Shown piece by piece: positions 53,536-64,000 of a stretch of DNA of 64,000 bases. The stretch covers positions 1,116,001-1,180,000 of the forward strand of contig NZ_JACHLZ010000001.1 in the NCBI RefSeq assembly GCF_014204755.1, given 5' to 3'. Position 1 is the first letter of the stretch. Every line of letters starts with the position of its first letter. The notes beneath the pieces were generated by a model. The model did not search any database. It had not been told where the DNA came from and saw nothing but the letters and a program-made list of their open reading frames with translations. The translations under genes and the position numbers were made by a program. This stretch comes from Brachybacterium aquaticum (GTDB lineage: Bacteria; Actinomycetota; Actinomycetes; Actinomycetales; Dermabacteraceae).

Positions 53536-53549
53536 GCGGGAGTCGACGG

Positions 53550-54476
53550 GTGAACCTCCGCAGTCTGCTCGCCCGGCTCGACACCCGGGTGACCCCGTAC
53601 CTGTTCATCAGCCCCTTCTTCCTCCTGTTCCTGCTGGTGGGGCTGTTCCCGATCCTGTACACGGCCTTCGTGTCCCTGCACGACTGGGACCTGATCCGCG
53701 GCCAGGGCGACTTCGTGGGGCTGGCGAACTACGAGTTCGTGCTCGGCACCGACAGCTTCTACAAGGCGCTGCGCAACACGTTCTCGATCTTCCTGCTCTC
53801 CTCCGTGCCGCAGGTGGTCGCCGCGATCCTCATCGCCTACGTGCTGGACGCGAACCTGCGCGCGAAGACCTTCTGGCGGATGGGGGTGCTGGTGCCGTAC
53901 ATCGTCGCCCCCGTCGCCGTGTCGCTGATCTTCGCGAAGATCTTCGCGGACCAGTCGGGCCTGGTGAACAACCTCCTGATGGGGGTGGGCCTGCCCGCGA
54001 TCGGCTGGCACAGCGACGCCCTGGCCTCCCACGTCGCGATCGCGACCATGGTCAACTTCCGCTGGACCGGGTACAACGCCCTGATCTTCCTCGCGGCCAT
54101 GCAGGCGATCCCGCGGGAGATCTACGAGGCCGCGATCATCGACGGGACCGGGCGCATGCGCCGCTTCCTGCACGTCACCGTGCCGATGCTGCGTCCCACG
54201 ATCATCTTCGTGGTCATCACCTCCACCATCGGCGGCCTGCAGATCTTCGACGAGCCGCGGATGTTCGACACCACCGGGCTCGGCGGCGCCTCCCGGCAGT
54301 GGATGACCATGACGATGTATCTCTACGAGCTCGGCTGGGGGCCGCAGGTCTCCTTCGGCCGCGCCTCGGCCGTGGCCTGGCTGCTGTTCCTGATCATCAT
54401 CGCGATCGGCATCCTCAACTTCCTCATCACCCGACGGATCGCGACCGCGGGCGGCCCCGCGAAGCGCGCGCGGTAA
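53550..54476 (+). CDS. Sugar ABC transporter permease (MalF-type)
   Basis: Inner-membrane permease of 308 residues with six helices. The EAA loop that contacts the ATPase is IPREIYEAAIIDGTGRMRRF, with the G typical of the family, around residue 190. The N-terminus is YLFISPFFLLFLLVGLFPILY. GTG 53550 is 14 bases after the binding-protein stop. The operon encodes no ATPase; in actinobacteria such importers often share MsiK, encoded elsewhere. Confidence 0.92.
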   Translation: MNLRSLLARLDTRVTPYLFISPFFLLFLLVGLFPILYTAFVSLHDWDLIRGQGDFVGLANYEFVLGTDSFYKALRNTFSIFLLSSVPQVVAAILIAYVLDANLRAKTFWRMGVLVPYIVAPVAVSLIFAKIFADQSGLVNNLLMGVGLPAIGWHSDALASHVAIATMVNFRWTGYNALIFLAAMQAIPREIYEAAIIDGTGRMRRFLHVTVPMLRPTIIFVVITSTIGGLQIFDEPRMFDTTGLGGASRQWMTMTMYLYELGWGPQVSFGRASAVAWLLFLIIIAIGILNFLITRRIATAGGPAKRAR

Positions 54477-54487
54477 GGAGCCCTCCC

Positions 54488-55396
54488 ATGCAGTCGACCG
54501 CCGCCATCGAGCAGTTCGCCGGGAAGGGCGCCGCCCGTGCCGCCCGCCGCCGCCTGAAGGGCGGGGGCGGGGTGGACGCCCGCCCTCGCTGGTGGAACTA
54601 CGCCCTGCTCGCCCTCGTCCTCCTGATCTCGATCTTCCCGCTCTACTACGCGCTGCTGCTGGCCTCCTCCGACGCCGGCTCCATCGCCCGCAACCCCATC
54701 CCCTCTCTCCTCCCGCAGGGGAACCTGCTGGCGAACCTCGGGGAGGTCATCGCCTCCGACATCGACTTCTGGTCCGCCATGGCGAACTCGGTGCTGGTGG
54801 CGACCGTGACCTCGCTGTCGGTCGTGTTCTTCGCGACCCTCGCCGGCTTCGCCTTCTCCAAGCTGCGCTTCCGGGGCCGACGCGCCCTGCTGCTCTTCGT
54901 CATCGCGACGATGGCGGTGCCCGTGCAGCTGGGCGTCATCCCGCTGTTCATCCTCATGGCACGGATGGGCTGGGTGGGGGACCTGCGGGCCGTGATCGTA
55001 CCGGGGCTGGTCACCGCCTTCGGCGTGTTCTGGATGACCCAGTACCTCGACGACGCGCTGCCCTTCGAGCTGATCGAGGCGGCGCGCGTGGACGGCTGCA
55101 ACCTGATCCGCACCTACTGGCACGTGGCGCTGCCGGCCGCCCGCGGGGCCGGGGCGATGCTGTTCCTGTTCACCTTCGTGGGCTCCTGGACCAACTTCTT
55201 CTGGCCCTTCATCATCCTGCGCGGCGACAGCCTCACCCTGCCGGTGGCGCTGCAGCAGCTGCAGGCCTCCTACTTCAAGGACTACTCGCTGATCATGTCC
55301 GGCGTGGTCGTCTCCGTGATCCCGCTGCTGCTGCTGTTCCTGATCGCGGGCCGCCAGCTCGTCAGTGGCATCATGCAGGGCGCGGTGAAGGGGTGA
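54488..55396 (+). CDS. Sugar ABC transporter permease (MalG-type)
   Basis: Second permease of 302 residues, six helices, EAA loop around LPFELIEAARVDGCNLIRTY near residue 200. The first 35 residues are basic and probably cytoplasmic. C-terminus QLVSGIMQGAVKG is typical of the MalG group. Starts 11 bases after the MalF-type gene; a LacI regulator follows 31 bases after its stop. Confidence 0.92.
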   Translation: MQSTAAIEQFAGKGAARAARRRLKGGGGVDARPRWWNYALLALVLLISIFPLYYALLLASSDAGSIARNPIPSLLPQGNLLANLGEVIASDIDFWSAMANSVLVATVTSLSVVFFATLAGFAFSKLRFRGRRALLLFVIATMAVPVQLGVIPLFILMARMGWVGDLRAVIVPGLVTAFGVFWMTQYLDDALPFELIEAARVDGCNLIRTYWHVALPAARGAGAMLFLFTFVGSWTNFFWPFIILRGDSLTLPVALQQLQASYFKDYSLIMSGVVVSVIPLLLLFLIAGRQLVSGIMQGAVKG

Positions 55397-55427
55397 GAGG
55401 ACTCCAGGGGTGAGAGGAGAGCACGCG

Positions 55428-56438
55428 ATGGCGGAGCGGATCAGCGGCGGTCCGACGCTCGAGGACGTGGCGCGGGTCGCCGGGGTGTCCCGGGCGACGG
55501 TCTCGCGCGTGGTGCGCGGGGACGTGAAGGTGCGGGCCGACAAGGTCGCCGACGTGGAGCGGGCGGTGCACGAGCTCGGCTACGTGCCCAACAGCGCCGC
55601 GCGGAGCCTCGCGAGCCGCCGCACCGGCGCGGTCGCGCTCGTCGTCCCCGAGCACGAGTCGCGCGTGTTCACCGATCCCTTCCTCGTCACCGCGATCTCC
55701 GGGGTCTCCGCCGGGCTCGAGCCCGGCGACGAGCAGCTGCTCCTGCTGCTCTCGAGGCCCGAGGACCACAGCCGCACCCGCCGCTTCCTGCGCGGGGGCC
55801 ATGCCGACGGGCTTCTGGTCGTCTCCCATCACGAGGGCGACCTGTCGGTCGAGGTGCTGCAGGAGGCGACGGTGCCGGTGGTGTTCATCGGCCGACCGCC
55901 TGAAGGGCATCCCGCCCCGTTCGTCGATCTCGACAACGTCGAGGGCGGGCGGCTCGCCGCCCGGCACCTGGTCGCGCGGGGCCGACGGCGGATCGCGCTG
56001 ATCGGCGGGCCGCCGGACATGCCCGCCTCGCGGGACCGTCGCGAGGGCTTCCTCGCCGAGCTCGCCGCCGCGGGCCTCGCCCCGGTGCTCGAGTCCAGCG
56101 GCGACTTCACCCTCGCCTCGGGGGAGCGGGAGGCCGCCGCGCTCCTCTCCGCGGACACCCCGTTCGACGCCGTCTTCGCCTGCAGCGACCTCATGGCGAT
56201 CGGCGCGCTGAAGCGGCTCGAGGCGAGGGGGCTGCGCGTCCCCGAGGACGTGGCGGTGATGGGCTTCGACGACATCGCCTCCGCGTCCGACGAGGCGATC
56301 TCCCTGTCCACCGTGGTGAACCCCGGCCGGGAGCTCGCCGAGCGCGCCGCGACCATGCTGCTCGGTCTCATCGCCGGCACGGGCTCCGCGGAGCAGGTGG
56401 TGCTCGCGCCCCGCCTCGAGGCGCGACGCACCACCTGA
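55428..56438 (+). CDS. LacI-family transcriptional regulator
   Basis: Repressor of 336 residues. The DNA-binding domain has TLEDVARVAGVSRATVSRVV at residues 10-29 and the hinge helix NSAARSLASRR. The periplasmic-binding-protein-like effector domain has VDLDNVEGGRLAARHLVARGRRRIALIGG and VAVMGFDDIASASDEAISLSTV. It probably controls the transporter through the two operators at 52179-52223, with a sugar as inducer. ATG 55428 is preferred for its GAGAGGAGAG ribosome site; a GTG at 55410 is possible. Confidence 0.92.
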   Translation: MAERISGGPTLEDVARVAGVSRATVSRVVRGDVKVRADKVADVERAVHELGYVPNSAARSLASRRTGAVALVVPEHESRVFTDPFLVTAISGVSAGLEPGDEQLLLLLSRPEDHSRTRRFLRGGHADGLLVVSHHEGDLSVEVLQEATVPVVFIGRPPEGHPAPFVDLDNVEGGRLAARHLVARGRRRIALIGGPPDMPASRDRREGFLAELAAAGLAPVLESSGDFTLASGEREAAALLSADTPFDAVFACSDLMAIGALKRLEARGLRVPEDVAVMGFDDIASASDEAISLSTVVNPGRELAERAATMLLGLIAGTGSAEQVVLAPRLEARRTT

Positions 56439-56448
56439 TCCGGCGGCG

Positions 56449-58086
56449 TCACTGCGCGAGCAGGCGCACCATCTCGTCGTGGGGGAGCGGGACGCCCTCG
56501 AGGCGGCCGACGGGGATGGAGCCCATCATCCGCAGGAACGAGTCGTCGAAGCTGTCGTCCATCGCCTCGCGCAGCTTCGGCCCGACGACGGGATCGGCGA
56601 GGACCTCGTCGATCGTCGAATCGAGGCTGAGCGGCAGCCCGACCTCCTCGCCCTCAAGCGCGATCTCGACGCGTCCGCGCAGATCGCGGCTCGACGCGCC
56701 GACCTCGACCGTGTACGTCCCGCCCTCGAGCACCCACCGGTCCACGCGCACGTCCCAGTAGGCGAGGTCCTCGGCGGGGATCTCGATCCGCGGCTCGCCG
56801 GTCGCGCCGGGGGCGAGGTCGAGGAGCGCGAAGCCCTTCAGCTCGCGCGGGGCGCGCTGGGCGATCGAGTCCGCGAGGCCCACGTAGACCTGCACGACCT
56901 CCCGCCCGGCGACCGCGCCGGTGTTGGTGACCGGGACGGTGACGGTGAGCGCACCGTCCGGCGCCGCCTCGACGGCGGGCTCGCCGTATTCGAAGCTCGT
57001 GTAGGACAGGCCGTGGCCGAAGGGGAAGGCGACCTCGACGCCGCGGGCGTCGAAGCCGCGGTAGCCGACCAGCACGCCCTCGCCGTAGCGGACGTGCCCG
57101 AGCTCGCCGGGGAAGGTGCCGTGGGAGGGGGGAGTCCTCGAGCCGCAGCGGGATGGTCTCGGTGAGCTTCCCGCCGGGGGTGACGTCCCCGTAGAGGACG
57201 TCGGCCGTGGCGGGGCCGCCCGCCTGCCCGAGCAGCCAGCCCTCGAGGATCGCGGGGACCGACTGCGCGAAGGGGAGGGCGACGACGCCGCCGTGGGAGA
57301 GGACCACGACGGTGCGTGGGTTCGCCTCGAGCACTGCGTCGACGAGGGCGAGCTGCGCAGCGGGCAGGTCGATGTGCTCGCGGTCGTAGCCCTCGGACTC
57401 CTCCTCGGAGTCCAGGCCGAGGAACAGCACCGCGGTGTCGGCGCCGGCGGCGGCCTGCACGGCCTCCGCGCGCAGCGCCTCCTCGTCCCCGCTGCCGTCC
57501 AGCGTGAAGCCGGGCGCGAAGGTCACCTCGCCGCCCGCGCGGGCGCGCAGGGCGCTCAGCGCGTCGTCGACGCGGGTGGGGTTGATCTGGGAGGAGCCGG
57601 CGCCCTGGTAGCGCGGGGAGCGGGCGAACTCGCCGATCACCGCGAGGGAGTCCGCCTCGCGCAGCGGCAACAGCTCGTCCTCGTTGCGCAGCAGCACGAT
57701 CGCGCGCCCCGCGACCTCGCGGGCGAGCGCATGGTGCGCCTCGACGTCGATCTCCCCGCCGGCCGACGGGCGGTTCGCGGCCTTGCCGGCGAGGTCGATC
57801 AGGCGCTGCACCGAATCGGTCAGCCGCTCCGGGTCCAGGCGCCCCTCCTCTCGGCGAGCTCCGGATCCCAGGTGGAGCCGAGCGCCACCGCGGGCGGGAA
57901 GCAGGTCGCCGGGACCGAGCCGGTCAGGCCCAGGTGGTCGCCCGCCTCGGCCTGGCGGCGCAGGCCGTGCGGCCCGTCGAACATGCGCACCGAGCGCACC
58001 TCGCCCACCGCCTTGGTGGTCCAGAAGTCCTCACCGCTGGTGAGGGAGGCCTGCTCGGTCAGGGTGAGATCTGTGGAAGGCGTCAT
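56449..58086 (-). pseudogene. GH3 beta-glucosidase remnant: internal deletion plus frameshift
   Basis: Three reading-frame pieces. The 78-codon start at 58086 encodes TSGEDFWTTKAV and MFDGPHGLRRQ, typical of GH3, up to WDPELAER. There the frame fails, and another frame resumes with RLDPERLTDSVQRLIDLAGK, the end of the first GH3 domain. About 270 residues, including the SDW-type nucleophile segment, are missing. The (alpha/beta) sandwich domain follows (AIVLLRNEDELLPL). At 57127-57132 a run of six G breaks the frame again before HGTFPGELGHVRYGEG, after which the fibronectin-like domain (GHGLSYTSFEYG) runs to 56449. RBS before ATG 58086 is intact (GGAGGAG). Confidence 0.88.
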
Positions 58087-58514
58087 GCGACCAGCGTGCT
58101 CCTCCGCCTGGGCGGATGGCCGGGACTCGCGGGGAGGGAGGAATCAGCCCGCACCGGCTGCCGCAGGATCGTGCGCAGCCGGTCCGGGGCGGTGCGGCGC
58201 GGATCGCCGAGGTAGATCTCGTGGTGCAGGCCCCGCATCGCGAGGCCCCGCGCCGGGATCTCCTCCTCGTGCAGGCGGGCGAGCAGCGGGCCCTCGTCGT
58301 CGTAGGGTCCGAGATGGAGGGTCTGCAGGCAGCGCCCCTCGTCGATCAGCGACCACTCCAGGGCCGAGCCCTCGCGCACCGCGTCGACGTGCTCGGCGGT
58401 GAGCCAGTCGGGGGTCATGAGCAGCAGGGACCACTGCCAGCGGTCCTTGTCCCGCGAGCGGGTGAAGGCCTCCATGTCGTCCGCCCACCACAGACCCTCG
58501 AGCGGTGGGACCAC
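58083..58514 (-). pseudogene. GyrI-like domain protein, 5'-truncated and probably non-functional
   Basis: 143 codons from a GTG that directly follows a TAG codon. The sequence VVPPLEGLWWADDMEAFTRSRDKDRWQW, then LMTPDWLTAEHVD, TLHLGPYDDEGPLLARLHEEE and GLHHEIYLGDPRRTAPDRLRTILRQPVR matches the last two thirds of GyrI-like (AraC effector-binding) proteins, which normally have 60-70 more N-terminal residues. No ribosome site fits the GTG. The last 20 residues after QPVR are Arg/Pro-rich and may be frameshifted, since another frame stops right after QPVRA. It would be co-transcribed with the broken GH3 gene. Could still make a short protein. Confidence 0.6.
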
Positions 58515-58592
58515 CTAGTCCAGGCCGAGCTCCCGCTTCGAGCTTCGCGGCAGCGGTCACCGGGCCATTGTGCGCTCACCAGGGTGGATGCC

Positions 58593-61109
<2,517 letters not shown>

Positions 61110-61706
61110 GCTTCCCCTCCTCGACGATCAGCCCGTGGAGCTCCGCGAGCTCGGCGACGGAGAACGCGGCCTCCTGGACGGCGGGCGCGATCGCCCGGGC
61201 GAAGGCCGCATAGCTGCGGGGCACCTCGATCCCGCGCCCGGCGAGCAGGCGGCGCGCGTACTCGTCGCACAGGAACGTCGGCCGCTCGAAGCAGTACAGG
61301 CAGATCGCGTCGGCCGTCTCCTCGCCGATCCCCTCGACCCCGCGCAGCTCGGCGCGCAGCGCCGCATCGTCGAGACCCCGCGCCGCCTCCGCACGCGCGT
61401 CCCACCAGCGGGCGAGGGCGAGCACGCGGCCCGGCTTGGTGCGCGGGAAGCCCGCGGGGCGCACGAGCGTGCGCACGCGCTCCTCGTCGGCCGACGCGAG
61501 CGCCGAGGCCGCGCGAAGCCCTGCCTCCTCGAGCGCGGAGAGGGCCGCGGCGGCCTGCTCCCAGCGGGAGCGCTGGACGAGCACCGCGCCGAGCGCGATC
61601 TCGAAGGGCTCCTCGCCGGGCCACCACCAGCCCTGCGGGCCGTGCCGGTCGCGCAGCTCGTCATGCAGGGCGCGCAGGTCGGCGTCGGCGGGCAGGGACG
61701 GGCGGG

Positions 61707-62726
61707 TCATGCCCCGTAGGCTGTCACGTCCTCGCGGGAGACTGCGAGGCACACGCGGCTGCCGGGCTCGAGGTGGCGGGCGGCGATGTCCTGCGGGGCG
61801 AGGTCCGCGGCGAGGTCCTCGGTGCGCACCCGCACCAGGTCGCCGTGCGGGGAGAGGGTGCGGACGGTGCGGGGGAGGCCCGCCTGCGCGTCCTCGTCCA
61901 CCAAGTGCACCGAGGCGGGGCGAAAGGCGGCGTGGAGCGTCGTGCCCGGGGCTGCGTCGCTCCGGACCGGCAGGTGCCCGCCGCCCGGGAGCTGCAGCGC
62001 CCCGTCCTCGAGCGCGCCGGTGATCAGGTTCAAGCCTGCGAAGCGCGCGGCGAAGGCGGAGCCGGGGCGGGCGAGGACCTCCGTCGTCGGCCCCTCCTCG
62101 ACGACCCGTCCCTGCTCGAGCACGATGACGTGGTCGGCGAGGGTGAGGGCGTCGAGCACGTCGTGGGTGACGATCACGGCGGTGCGGCCGGCGAGGAAGC
62201 CGCGCAGCTGCTCGCGCAGCGCCGGCGCCACGTCGATGTCCAGCGCCGCCATCGGCTCGTCCAGCAGGATCAGGCGCGGGTCCGCGGCGAGGGCCCGGGC
62301 GATCGCGACGCGCTGCGCCTGACCTCCGGAGAGCTGGGAGGGCCGGCGCTCCGCGAGGTGCAGCAGGTCCAGCTCCTCGAGCCAGCGCGTCGTCTCCTGC
62401 TGTGCCCGCCGGCGCGGGACGCCCTGGGCGCGCAGCGGGAAGCGGACGTTGTCGCGCACGGTGAGGTGCGGGAACAGGACCGGGTCCTGGCTGAGGGTGG
62501 TGATGCGGCGGTGGTGGACAGGTATCCAGGTGTGCTCGTCGGCGAGGACGGTACCGTCCAGCACCACCCGGCCGCGCGCCGGGCGCAGGGTGCCGGCGAT
62601 GAGGGAGAGGGCGGTGGACTTGCCGGCGCCGTTGGGGCCGATGAGGGCGACGGTGCGACCGCCCGGCACGTGGATCTCGACGTGGACCCCGCGCTCGGGC
62701 ACCTCGGCGGAGAGCTCGAGGCTCAT
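61707..62726 (-). CDS. modC: Molybdate ABC transporter ATP-binding protein
   Basis: ATPase of 339 residues. Walker [10 protein letters not shown] near residue 31, Q-loop [19 protein letters not shown], signature [15 protein letters not shown] near 130, Walker [13 protein letters not shown] and switch [14 protein letters not shown]. The C-terminal 100 residues are a TOBE-like domain ([13 protein letters not shown]) typical of ModC/PotA-type ATPases. Start overlaps the modB end by four bases. Assigned to molybdate because modB and modA lie directly upstream. Confidence 0.87.
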   Translation of the reverse strand: MSLELSAEVPERGVHVEIHVPGGRTVALIGPNGAGKSTALSLIAGTLRPARGRVVLDGTVLADEHTWIPVHHRRITTLSQDPVLFPHLTVRDNVRFPLRAQGVPRRRAQQETTRWLEELDLLHLAERRPSQLSGGQAQRVAIARALAADPRLILLDEPMAALDIDVAPALREQLRGFLAGRTAVIVTHDVLDALTLADHVIVLEQGRVVEEGPTTEVLARPGSAFAARFAGLNLITGALEDGALQLPGGGHLPVRSDAAPGTTLHAAFRPASVHLVDEDAQAGLPRTVRTLSPHGDLVRVRTEDLAADLAPQDIAARHLEPGSRVCLAVSREDVTAYGA

Positions 62727-63493
62727 GCGGGGCGCTTCCGGTGCGCGATCGCGATGATGACCACCGCGATGATCATGAGCAGGAAGGACAGCGCCACGGC
62801 CGCCTCGGGGTCGCTCTCGCGCTGGAGGTAGATCTCCAGCGGCAGGGTGCGGGTGGTGCCCTGGAGGGAGCCCGCGAAGGTGATCGTCGCCCCGAACTCG
62901 CCGAGCGCCCGGGCGAAGCTCAGCACCGCGCCGGAGAGCAGGGCGGGCATGACCAGCGGCAGCGTCACCCGGGTGAGCACGCGGGTGGGGCGGGCGCCGA
63001 GGGAGGCGGCGGCCTCCTCGAAGCGGGTGCCGGCGGTGCGCAGCGCCCCCTCGAGGCTGAGCACGAGGAAGGGCAGGGCCACGAAGGTCTGGGCGAGCAC
63101 CACCGCGGTGGTGGAGAACGCGATCCGGATCCCGAGCATCTCGAAGGTGCCCCCGAGCAGGCCCTGGCGTCCGAAGGTGTACAGCAGCGCGATGCCGCCC
63201 ACGACCGGGGGCAGCACCAGCGGGATCAGCACCAGCGCCCGGACCAGGGTGGTGATGCGGGCGTCGGAGCGGGCCAGGCACAGCGCCATCGGGGCGCCGA
63301 GCAGCACGCACAGCACGGCGCTGGTCAGCGAGGTGCGCAGGCTGAGCCACAGGGCGGCGAGGGAGGACTCCGAGGTGAGCAGCGCCCCGAACTCCCCCCA
63401 GCTCACGCGCAGGGCGATCGCCCCGAGCGGCACGACGGCCAGCAGACCGCCGAGCAGTGCGGGGATCAGGACCCAGCGGGGGAGGCTGCTCAT
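62723..63493 (-). CDS. modB: Molybdate ABC transporter permease
   Basis: Permease of 256 residues with five or six helices. [22 protein letters not shown] near residue 95 is diagnostic for ModB; the EAA loop is [22 protein letters not shown] near 160, and [27 protein letters not shown] near 205 is also typical. It overlaps modA and modC by four bases on each side, so all three are coupled. Confidence 0.92.
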   Translation of the reverse strand: MSSLPRWVLIPALLGGLLAVVPLGAIALRVSWGEFGALLTSESSLAALWLSLRTSLTSAVLCVLLGAPMALCLARSDARITTLVRALVLIPLVLPPVVGGIALLYTFGRQGLLGGTFEMLGIRIAFSTTAVVLAQTFVALPFLVLSLEGALRTAGTRFEEAAASLGARPTRVLTRVTLPLVMPALLSGAVLSFARALGEFGATITFAGSLQGTTRTLPLEIYLQRESDPEAAVALSFLLMIIAVVIIAIAHRKRPA

Positions 63494-64000
63494 GCGCCGC
63501 CGAAGCCGTAGCCCACGAGGAGCTCCTGTCCCTGCTCACCGGTGACGAGGTCGACGAACTCCTGCGCGTGCTCGGGGTGGGCGGAGCCCACGACGGTCAC
63601 GATCGGGTAGGTGTTCACGGCCTCCTGGGCCTCGGGGAAATCGATGCCCTCGACGGCGTCCCCGGCCTTCTGCACATCGGTCACGTAGACCAGGCCAGCA
63701 TCGGCCTCGCCGGCGGTGACCTTGTTCAGCACGTCCGTGACGGACTGCTCCTCGCTGACGGGGGAGAACTCGAGCCCGGCGGCCTGCTCGACGGTCTCGG
63801 TCGCGGCGCCGCACGGCACCTCGGGCGCGCAGACGACGAGGTTCAGGTCCTCCGCGGTGAGGTCCTCGAGCCCGGTGACGCCCTCGGGATTCCCGGCCGG
63901 GACCGCGATCATCAGCGTGTTGGTCGTGAAGTCGACGGGCTCGGCGCCCTGGAGGTCGGAGTCGACGAGCTTGGTCATGTTGTTGGTGTCCGCGGAGGCG
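63490..64000 (-). CDS. modA: Molybdate ABC transporter substrate-binding protein (C-terminal part, cut by window edge)
   Basis: About 170 residues of the C-terminal part; the start lies beyond the window. Blocks include [64 protein letters not shown] and [22 protein letters not shown], the ModA order with VxxVLxKVxxGEADAGIVY as the strongest. The Val/Asp near PCGAAT lie at the oxyanion-binding site. Signal peptide and lipobox cannot be seen. Upstream regulation is outside the window. Confidence 0.88.
   Translation of the reverse strand, partial: ASADTNNMTKLVDSDLQGAEPVDFTTNTLMIAVPAGNPEGVTGLEDLTAEDLNLVVCAPEVPCGAATETVEQAAGLEFSPVSEEQSVTDVLNKVTAGEADAGLVYVTDVQKAGDAVEGIDFPEAQEAVNTYPIVTVVGSAHPEHAQEFVDLVTGEQGQELLVGYGFGGA

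Overview
This window is about 64 kb of very GC-rich chromosome (roughly 70-75% by eye) with dense, compact coding, many GTG starts and 1-4 base stop/start overlaps. Gene order and protein style point to an actinobacterium of the order Micrococcales. Examples are the murA-plsC-gpsA-ddl-DUF3515-thiL run, rpmB-recG-rsmD...coaD-DUF177-rnc-mutM, rne-rplU-rpmA-obg-proB-proA-nadD-rsfS, and an IclR regulator divergent from leuCD. A Brachybacterium-like (Dermabacteraceae) source is my best guess; this is inference, since no search could be run.

Layout. 0-5 kb: end of a DNA-glycosylase-like gene, a DUF2199 protein, a luciferase-like flavin oxidoreductase and a three-gene beta-oxidation operon (thiolase, 3-hydroxyacyl-CoA dehydrogenase, enoyl-CoA hydratase). 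5-8 kb: FAH-family hydrolase, gltX, then one tRNA-Gln and two near-identical tRNA-Glu genes. 8-22 kb: universal stress protein, IclR/leuCD, murA to thiL, an alcohol dehydrogenase, a GNAT-like protein and a phosphotransferase. 21.5-32.6 kb: the conserved rpmB-recG-rsmD//coaD-DUF177-rnc-mutM block, interrupted by a 4.4 kb accessory insert (DUF222/HNH endonuclease gene, GNAT, VOC, AraC, DUF3224) whose left edge is a less GC-rich stretch with four TATCCACA-type repeats. 32.6-40.6 kb: a NarL-type response regulator facing a cydABDC operon that ends in a translationally coupled GAF histidine kinase. 40.6-51.4 kb: rne, rplU, rpmA, obg, proB, proA, nadD, rsfS, a phosphatase and tRNA-Ala. 51.4-58.6 kb: an accessory sugar-uptake locus (tandem LacI-type operators, binding protein, two permeases, LacI regulator) flanked by damaged genes: a short-chain dehydrogenase, a GH3 beta-glucosidase and a GyrI-like gene. 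58.6-64 kb: a UvrA-like ATPase, an endonuclease III-like protein and a modABC molybdate transporter (modA cut by the window end).

Most of the window is core metabolism, translation and envelope biosynthesis, and I see no complete phage, CRISPR array or transposon. The observations most worth following are: the decaying sugar locus, where the glycosidase has lost its catalytic segment while transporter, regulator and operators look intact; the HNH endonuclease ending at an in-frame TAG with 47 plausible further codons; the DnaA-box-like repeats before that gene; the cyd operon carrying its own histidine kinase; and a recurring pattern in which a -10-like hexamer sits 6-7 bases before the ATG, indicating widespread leaderless transcription.
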